From NCBI GenBank assembly GCA_964567485.1, contig CAZMMX010000055.1, positions 1 through 17,394 of the forward strand: a DNA stretch of 17,394 nucleotides, in the 5' to 3' direction. Under the pieces are notes generated by a model. It made no database searches and was not told the DNA's origin. It saw only the letters and a list, made by a program, of their open reading frames with translations. Shown here piece by piece: positions 14,101-17,394 of this stretch (its first letter is position 1; every line of letters starts with the position of its first letter). The stretch comes from UBA1413 sp964567485 (lineage in GTDB: Bacteria; Bacteroidota; Bacteroidia; Bacteroidales; Prolixibacteraceae). Position numbers and translations under genes: made by a program.

Positions 14101-16810
14101 CCAGTCCGGAAGCCGAAAAGGTCAGGACTCCCCGGCGAAGGGTGCTTCCGCTATTTTGTGCCACGGTAATGGTGATGACCGTTTGGCCGGGACCTCCAGA
14201 GAGAGGGGTCACGGTCAGCCACTCCTGACCTGATATCACCTGCCATTCGGCAGATGAGGCCACAGTCACCGTGGCCTGGCTGCCCCCGGAAGCAGAAACC
14301 TGAACAATGGAAGGGGAAACGAAAATCCCGGGTTCCTCAGTGATCAGGGTGAACTCTTTCCATTGAACCGCAGCTTTATAGCTGGCCGAACACCCGAAGG
14401 GAACATGAAGGATGCACGCTGACTTGTCGACCTGGTCAAACACACCTTCCGAAGCCATCAGGTAGACAGGTTCCACGGCCCCGGCGATGATGGATTGCAG
14501 ACCGGTACATCCGGCGAAGACCCTGGATTCGATGGTCGTTACCGAAGCAGATATGGAAATGGAAGTCAACCCACTGCACCCCATGAACATCTCCCTTCTG
14601 AAGGCCTTTACCATCTCCGGAATGTGCAGGGAAGTCAGCCCCTGGCATCCTTCAAAGGCATTGGCTTTGATGATGCCAACTGTGGAAGGGATGACCAGGG
14701 TGGCCAAACGGGTACATCCCGAGAAAGCCCCCTCCCCGATCACTTTCAAACCAGGGGGAAGCTGAACTGCGGTGAGGTTCCTGCACCCGGCGAAAGTTCC
14801 ATTGCGCAATTCTGTGATCTGCGATGGAACAGTCAGCGAAGTCAGTTCCCAGCAATTCTGGAAGGCGAAGGTCCCGACCGAGGTCACCGACGCTGGCATT
14901 TCCAGGGAAGTCAGGGCAGTACAACCATTGAAGGCATAATCCCCGATTGCGGTGACCGTTGAAGGAATCACAATGCCGGAGAGAGAGCTGCATCCGGCAA
15001 AGGCATCATTTTCAAGGCGGGTGATGGATTCCGGGATCGTAACATACTCCAAAAGTTGTGAATTGGCGAAGGTTCCCCGTCCCAGGGAGGTGACCGAAGA
15101 GGGGATATCCATATGGGTAAACCCGGTATAGTAAAAACAGTATTCTCCGAAGGCCGTCAGGGAAGGAGGGAAAAGAAGGGTGGTCAGGTTGATGCGATTG
15201 CTGAAACCATATTGGGGGATGGTATTCGCCTCATAAAAGATCACAGGGGGTGGATTAGTATAACTACCAGTACCTTCGGTTCCGGTATATGCCGCAATGG
15301 TCGCCTCCCGCAAATCGACGGAAATGAGCAGGGGCATTTCATCGCGCATGGTTTTGAAGTCACGGGCGTCGATGGTGCCCTTTACGGCCAGGTGGGTCAT
15401 CAGTTCCAGCATCCCCGATGGCGCCAGTTGATCCCGGAGGGTTCCCGGCGTAACGTCAACCATGGCATACTGGCTCACCGGGAGCAGCAAATTTTCAAAT
15501 CCCGGGGAAGAGAGGATGATTTGGGTGGTACGGGTGCTTCCGGTAGTGTTTTCAGGGAGTGCCAGGGTTAGGGTAGTCGTTCCTGCCATACCGGAAGAAG
15601 GGTTCAGCGACAGCCAGGAATCCTCAGACGTGGCCGTCCAGGGCATACTCGCCGAAATGGTGACTTCCGCAGTTCCGGTCCCTCCTCCCAGAAACAGCCG
15701 GGAGGGCGATGCCGAGAGCCCTGGCTTCTCCTCCACGTGAGTGAAATCCCCCCACTGGTCAGCCGCGGCATAAAGGGAGAGCGTTCCGGAGGGCACATGC
15801 AATGTGCAGCCAGAAGGATCGAGGGTGTAGAACACCTGGGGAGAGCCACTCAGATCGAGGGGTTCACTCCACGATACATCAATATCCTCCAAGCTGTAAC
15901 AAATGGCAAAGGCCCGTTCTCCGACAGAGGTGACGGTGGAGGGGATGACCAGGGACTTCAATCCGGTACAAATATTAAAAGCCATCTGATCAATGGTCGT
16001 CACCGAAGAAGGAAGGCGCAGTTCTGTAAGTGCCGAACATCCGGCAAAAGACTGATACCCTATGGTAACAACTCCTTCGGAGAGAGGAAAAGTGGCCAGG
16101 CTGCTGCACCCATTGAAGGCCATAATTCCGACACTGCCTATGGTGGGAGGGAAAATAACCGACCTGAGGCTAGTGCATCCATCGAAGAGATTATTGGGGA
16201 CAGCAGTGATTCCGGCCTGGATATCGGCTGTCGTGAGAGACGTGCACCCTGCAAAGACCTTTTCACTTAAGATGGTCACACCCGACGGGACAGTGATGGA
16301 CAGGAGGCCTGTACATTCTTCAAAGGCACCGTTGTCGATTTCACGCACCGAAGGAGGAAGGGTGACGTCGTTCAATCCGCTGCACCTATAAAAAGCAGCA
16401 TCGCCGATAGACGTTAAAGTGGCTGGGAAGGCCACGCTTTGAAGGGAGGCTTTGCCGTAGAAATAATATCCGCCGTAGATATTGGGGACCATGGAGCAGA
16501 AGGCCAGAATCGGAATTTTATTGGAGGGGTATTCATAATACCCGGGGCGTGTTCCCTCCTCTCCGGAATAGGCAGAGATGGCGGCCCCAGTGATATCCAG
16601 AGCAGAAAGCAAGGGTATGCTGTCGCGCATTATCCTGAAGTCGCGGGCATCGATGGTTCCGGTAACAGTGAGATGGGTGATGGAGCTCTTTTCTGCGGCA
16701 GTCAAAGCCATGTGAAGGCCACCAGCCGGTACATCGACGGTTTTATAGAGCTGTCCAAAACTCTGTAACGTAAAGCACAGGCTTAAAATAATAAAAAGGG
16801 GAGGTTTCAT
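11135..16810 (-). CDS. Giant secreted BspA-like LRR protein with BACON domains
   Basis: 1,891 residues from the preferred start at 16810, where MKPPLFIILSLCFTLQSFGQ gives a clean signal peptide. The frame is open upstream to 16936 (42 extra residues), but those are charged and would hide the signal sequence. Four modules follow. Each opens with a cap containing GTIDARDF (51-58, 478-485, 943-950, 1470-1477) and TGTEG-like ends, continues with BspA-type LRR units (LxxIxIPSSVTxIGxxAFxGCxx, about 8, 10, 11 and 5 copies), and closes with a VFxxVDxxxCxLHVPxGS...QWKDF cap. Modules 1-3 are each followed by a BACON domain (about 363-447, 827-913, 1358-1443). Module 3 contains the BspA insert NDHPRYSSGNGMLFNKEKTLL. 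The C-terminus holds two related domains (1712-1791, 1801-1880; GWNI.S.P ... GYKVKV). BspA-like proteins are cell-surface adhesins and BACON domains are thought to bind glycans; a role in substrate or host contact is inference. No LPXTG motif or lipobox; no obvious type IX sorting domain. Confidence 0.9.
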   Translation of the reverse strand: MKPPLFIILSLCFTLQSFGQLYKTVDVPAGGLHMALTAAEKSSITHLTVTGTIDARDFRIMRDSIPLLSALDITGAAISAYSGEEGTRPGYYEYPSNKIPILAFCSMVPNIYGGYYFYGKASLQSVAFPATLTSIGDAAFYRCSGLNDVTLPPSVREIDNGAFEECTGLLSITVPSGVTILSEKVFAGCTSLTTADIQAGITAVPNNLFDGCTSLRSVIFPPTIGSVGIMAFNGCSSLATFPLSEGVVTIGYQSFAGCSALTELRLPSSVTTIDQMAFNICTGLKSLVIPSTVTSVGERAFAICYSLEDIDVSWSEPLDLSGSPQVFYTLDPSGCTLHVPSGTLSLYAAADQWGDFTHVEEKPGLSASPSRLFLGGGTGTAEVTISASMPWTATSEDSWLSLNPSSGMAGTTTLTLALPENTTGSTRTTQIILSSPGFENLLLPVSQYAMVDVTPGTLRDQLAPSGMLELMTHLAVKGTIDARDFKTMRDEMPLLISVDLREATIAAYTGTEGTGSYTNPPPVIFYEANTIPQYGFSNRINLTTLLFPPSLTAFGEYCFYYTGFTHMDIPSSVTSLGRGTFANSQLLEYVTIPESITRLENDAFAGCSSLSGIVIPSTVTAIGDYAFNGCTALTSLEMPASVTSVGTFAFQNCWELTSLTVPSQITELRNGTFAGCRNLTAVQLPPGLKVIGEGAFSGCTRLATLVIPSTVGIIKANAFEGCQGLTSLHIPEMVKAFRREMFMGCSGLTSISISASVTTIESRVFAGCTGLQSIIAGAVEPVYLMASEGVFDQVDKSACILHVPFGCSASYKAAVQWKEFTLITEEPGIFVSPSIVQVSASGGSQATVTVASSAEWQVISGQEWLTVTPLSGGPGQTVITITVAQNSGSTLRRGVLTFSASGLEDHTVTIEQSPMITVSAGTLNDLLTQSTSLNTTHALTLSGTIDARDFRTMRDAMPELEFIDLSNTVIMAYEGTEGTDMSGTSQSNWAIYPAHSIPAFAFCTKVTIDNISQYFGKNTLKKFLPPAGITAVGYASFFNCKGLSDYFITSLVDSVGVSAFAGCSASLTVANDHPRYSSGNGMLFNKEKTLLIQCPVSLTGSPVIPASVETIGTQAFFSCSGMTALEIPPTVSSIMDAAFVYCSGLTSIMIPETVTLLGNTVFQECQGLANAEIHTRTVSFQAFWGCSALTTLILGPNIKSIERSAFAKCQNLINLTIPSSVTSIGETAFMECNALTHVTIPASVAVLGRYAFYNCAGLQTADVYSRVIDNSAFSRCAQLNTVTLYSPWLSLDDYVFLNCGSLVSLKVHAVIPADLTPFENVFRGVSPLGCTLYVPTGSGPAYRAAERWKDFLNIVEMAGLFVSQYKLCAGEAADTLELSVTSSGNWQVTSDQPWVTFVSLKRSSGIIPLQLFVEPFSGPGSRTAFITVTADGLEPQIVRLTQYGKLEVTPGGLDDLIAGMDPPEYLTIKGTIDARDFKTLRDEIPEVTVIDLSEAVIVAYTGTEGPAGNSMVNYPADAIPESAFYDLSMFRGLSFLHTFRFPPSVKTIEKVAFMQCHEIADVVFPGELTSIGEQAFYWCNKLTKMIIPGNVTVIGASSFEHCTNLVSAEIRSGAVGVNAFKDCENITTLSLYPAVTAIGTSAFQCRGLLSIFAYPGVPIDLTPSPNVFFEVDKSLCVLHVPYGSLAAYQNADQWKDFFHMEEFSPPETPMPIPLTRGWNIFSSPLLLTESDLEVLFQPLITGGLLEKVQDEAGNVLEDTGFSAGWTNTIGDWTLTEGYKVKVTGNCILPINGTPAVLPPKIPLKTGWNIVSFPKQSPAEAMEVVQQLIDRHSLVKVQDEKGNAIEDFGSFGGWQNNIGAFIPGKGYRMKVNTSDTLTIENADVKSGIVPSR
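11171..11677 (-). repeat. Duplicated C-terminal domain of the BspA-like protein
   Basis: Two tandem copies of an ~80-residue domain. Copy 1 runs from IPLTRGWNIFSSP through VQDEAGNVLEDTGFSAGWTN to GYKVKVTGNCIL; copy 2 from IPLKTGWNIVSFP through VQDEKGNAIEDFGSFGGWQN to GYRMKVNTSDTL. The shared VQDExGNxxED and GWxNxIGxxxxxxGYxxKV blocks make internal duplication clear. I do not know a named family for it; a C-terminal surface-attachment or secretion role is possible but not shown. Confidence 0.8.
11687..12475 (-). repeat. BspA-like protein module 4 (cap plus ~5 LRR units, no BACON)
   Basis: The GTIDARDF cap (DNA 12380-12403) is followed by about five LRR units of the AFxxCxxL type and the closing QNADQWKDF cap. 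It is the shortest module and the only one not followed by a BACON domain; the duplicated C-terminal domain takes that place. Confidence 0.8.
12476..14071 (-). repeat. BspA-like protein module 3 (cap, ~11 LRR units, BACON)
   Basis: Longest module. GTIDARDF lies at DNA 13961-13984. About eleven LRR units include the classical BspA insert (NDHPRYSSGNGMLFN). The closing cap AYRAAERWKDF is followed by a BACON domain with NWQVTSDQPWVTF. Confidence 0.8.
14072..15466 (-). repeat. BspA-like protein module 2 (cap, ~10 LRR units, BACON)
   Basis: GTIDARDF lies at DNA 15356-15379, followed by about ten LRR units (for example AFAGCSSL, AFNGCTAL, AFEGCQGL), the cap SYKAAVQWKEF, and a BACON domain with EWQVISGQEWLTVTPLSG. 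Confidence 0.8.
15467..16750 (-). repeat. BspA-like protein module 1 (cap, ~8 LRR units, BACON)
   Basis: GTIDARDF lies at DNA 16637-16660, followed by about eight LRR units, the cap LYAAADQWGDF, and a BACON domain with PWTATSEDSWLSLNPSSG. The starts of successive GTIDARDF caps are 427, 465 and 527 residues apart, so the modules differ mainly in LRR number. Confidence 0.8.
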
Positions 16811-16851
16811 GGTTCCGGGAATTGAGTTGGTCCCTGTTAAGTATTTTTGAT

Positions 16852-16883
16852 TAAAATTACTTAAGAATGATGGAAAATTCAAT
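16852..16883 (-). promoter_or_regulatory. Possible Bacteroidota-type promoter of the BspA-like gene
   Basis: On the minus strand ATTG (16880-16883) and TAATTTTA (16852-16859) are separated by 20 nt. The phylum consensus is TTTG and TAnnTTTG about 19-21 nt apart, so each box has one mismatch. Transcription would begin near 16845, giving a leader of about 35 nt before the ATG at 16810. This also argues against the upstream start at 16936, which would lie outside such a transcript. Confidence 0.35.
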
Positions 16884-16985
16884 ACCTCCAGGAATTTTCT
16901 GTTGGATATTTCAACACCTACCATAACTGAATCCACAATGTTTTAAAAAGTTCAGCAGTGACAGGTCCACGGTTGTTGCTGAGGT

Positions 16986-17027
16986 AAAAAAAAGGCCGGG
17001 GGACCCTGTATGGATCCTCCGGCCTTT
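16986..17027 (-). terminator. Strong intrinsic terminator downstream of the GH43 gene
   Basis: AAAGGCCGG/CCGGCCTTT (17019-17027 with 16991-16999) forms a perfect 9-bp stem, extended after one mismatch by GGATCC/GGGTCC around a small loop. Eight T follow on the minus strand (complement of 16986-16993). It sits 195 bp beyond the GH43 stop codon and upstream of the BspA-like promoter, so it separates the two transcripts. Confidence 0.88.
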
Positions 17028-17221
17028 GATAAAGGGCAGGGAGCGCTGTCAGATGATGCAATGTCCCCGGCGGAGAGGTGAGATCTGCCGGTAGAAAACT
17101 GCCCAATGGTCTGACTGGTCCAGCGACCAAAAAGTAAACTACAGGACCTCGCGAGGTGGAGGCTATTCCGCGGTGTTCTGAAGGTGTATTATGGAACCGC
17201 AAGAGTGGGTGCGGGCGGGTT
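17028..17221 (-). other. Inverted-repeat-rich 3' region between GH43 stop and its terminator
   Basis: I see no gene here. The stretch holds several inverted repeats: a perfect 12-bp palindrome ACCTCGCGAGGT (17146-17157), TGGTC/GACCA (17107-17111 with 17125-17129), and CCGGC/GCCGG (17067-17071 with 17087-17091). It ends in the terminator at 16986-17027. It could be a long structured 3' UTR, a 3'-derived small RNA, or decayed sequence. The open frame across 16918-17241 lacks protein-like character. Confidence 0.35.
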
Positions 17222-17394
17222 TTATTCCGCCTTACCCTCAATAGTTTTTATGGAGCCGTCGGCGTTGTATTCCAGGTCCACCACCTTGAGGCTGCGCAGC
17301 CATGCCTTTCCACCTGAAGGGGCACTGTCGTGGTGGAAAAGATACCATTTACCCTTGAACTCCACGATGGAATGGTGGGTGGTCCACCCGACCA
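17222..17394 (-). CDS. C-terminal end of a GH43-type glycoside hydrolase, 5' end outside window
   Basis: Only the last 56 residues are visible, ending at TAA (17222-17224). The text GWTTHHSIVEFKGKWYLFHH followed by D, then GGKAWLRSLKVVDLEYNADG, matches the last blade of the five-bladed propeller in GH43-type enzymes. There HHSIVEFKGKWYLFYHD and R-S-v-x-v-x-x-L-x-YNxDG are characteristic. Such enzymes usually cleave arabinofuranosides, xylosides or related sugars. The catalytic acids lie outside the window, so neither activity nor subfamily can be given, and a related propeller family remains possible. It is transcribed toward the rest of the locus but separated from it by a terminator. Confidence 0.7.
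   Translation of the reverse strand, partial: VGWTTHHSIVEFKGKWYLFHHDSAPSGGKAWLRSLKVVDLEYNADGSIKTIEGKAE

Noticed and set aside
11687..16750. Repeats in the large gene as a CRISPR array or tandem DNA repeat
   Set aside because: The periodicity is at protein level (about 23-residue LRR units, diverged in DNA) and lies within one open frame.
16811..16936. Upstream start adding 42 residues to the BspA-like protein
   Set aside because: The signal peptide starts exactly at the ATG at 16810, and the possible promoter lies inside the extension.
16918..17241. 107-codon minus-strand open frame between GH43 and the BspA-like gene
   Set aside because: It overlaps the GH43 stop region and runs through the strong terminator; the composition (many Pro, Arg and His) does not look like a protein.
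1..17394. tRNA, rRNA, IS element or CRISPR array
   Set aside because: I saw no transposase, cloverleaf, rRNA-like stretch or spaced direct repeats.

Overview
The window looks like a piece of a Bacteroidota (probably Bacteroidales) chromosome carrying a polysaccharide utilisation locus (PUL). Every convincing gene is on the minus strand, so transcription runs from high to low coordinates. The evidence for the phylum is a SusC/SusD pair, a FecR-like fragment next to it, BACON domains, a giant BspA-like leucine-rich-repeat protein, and Bacteroidota-style signal peptides ending in FAQ, FGQ or YAQ. Both window edges cut through genes.

Layout in transcription order. 17394-17222: last 56 residues of a GH43-type glycosidase. 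17221-16811: 411 bp without a gene, holding an inverted-repeat-rich stretch, a strong intrinsic terminator and a possible promoter. 16810-11135: a secreted 1,891-residue protein with four modules (cap plus BspA-type LRR array), three BACON domains between them, and a duplicated C-terminal domain. 11027-10728: a 99-residue protein that looks like only the N-terminal anti-sigma part of a FecR regulator, followed by a terminator. 10525-7085: SusC-like TonB-dependent transporter without an STN domain. 7064-5341: SusD-like lipoprotein, broken in this assembly by a 100-N gap. 5314-5277: intrinsic terminator. 5264-3819: sialate O-acetylesterase-type SGNH esterase. 3762-2038: beta-helix protein that I assign to GH110 (exo-alpha-1,3-galactosidase type). 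2037-1896: hairpin-rich spacer. 1895-1: secreted (alpha/alpha)6-barrel glycosidase-like protein, C-terminus off the window.

How the parts fit together (inference). SusC and SusD would bind and import an oligosaccharide at the outer membrane. The esterase would remove O-acetyl groups, the GH110 enzyme terminal alpha-1,3-galactose, and the barrel protein and GH43 enzyme other linkages. This points to an acetylated, alpha-galactose-capped glycan, but host mucin, plant and algal sources cannot be separated from sequence alone. The large BspA/BACON protein is a candidate surface adhesin or glycan binder.

The most useful observations are these. The SusD gap is almost certainly an assembly artefact: identical 40-bp ends flank the Ns, and merging them restores a normal SusD C-terminus. 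The FecR fragment and the missing STN domain of SusC look like paired loss of one signalling system. The GH110 call rests on three aspartates with the spacing I recall for that family. A terminator between susD and the esterase leaves no room for a new promoter. I see no wholly new system; the BspA/BACON architecture and the regulatory remnant are the least ordinary parts.
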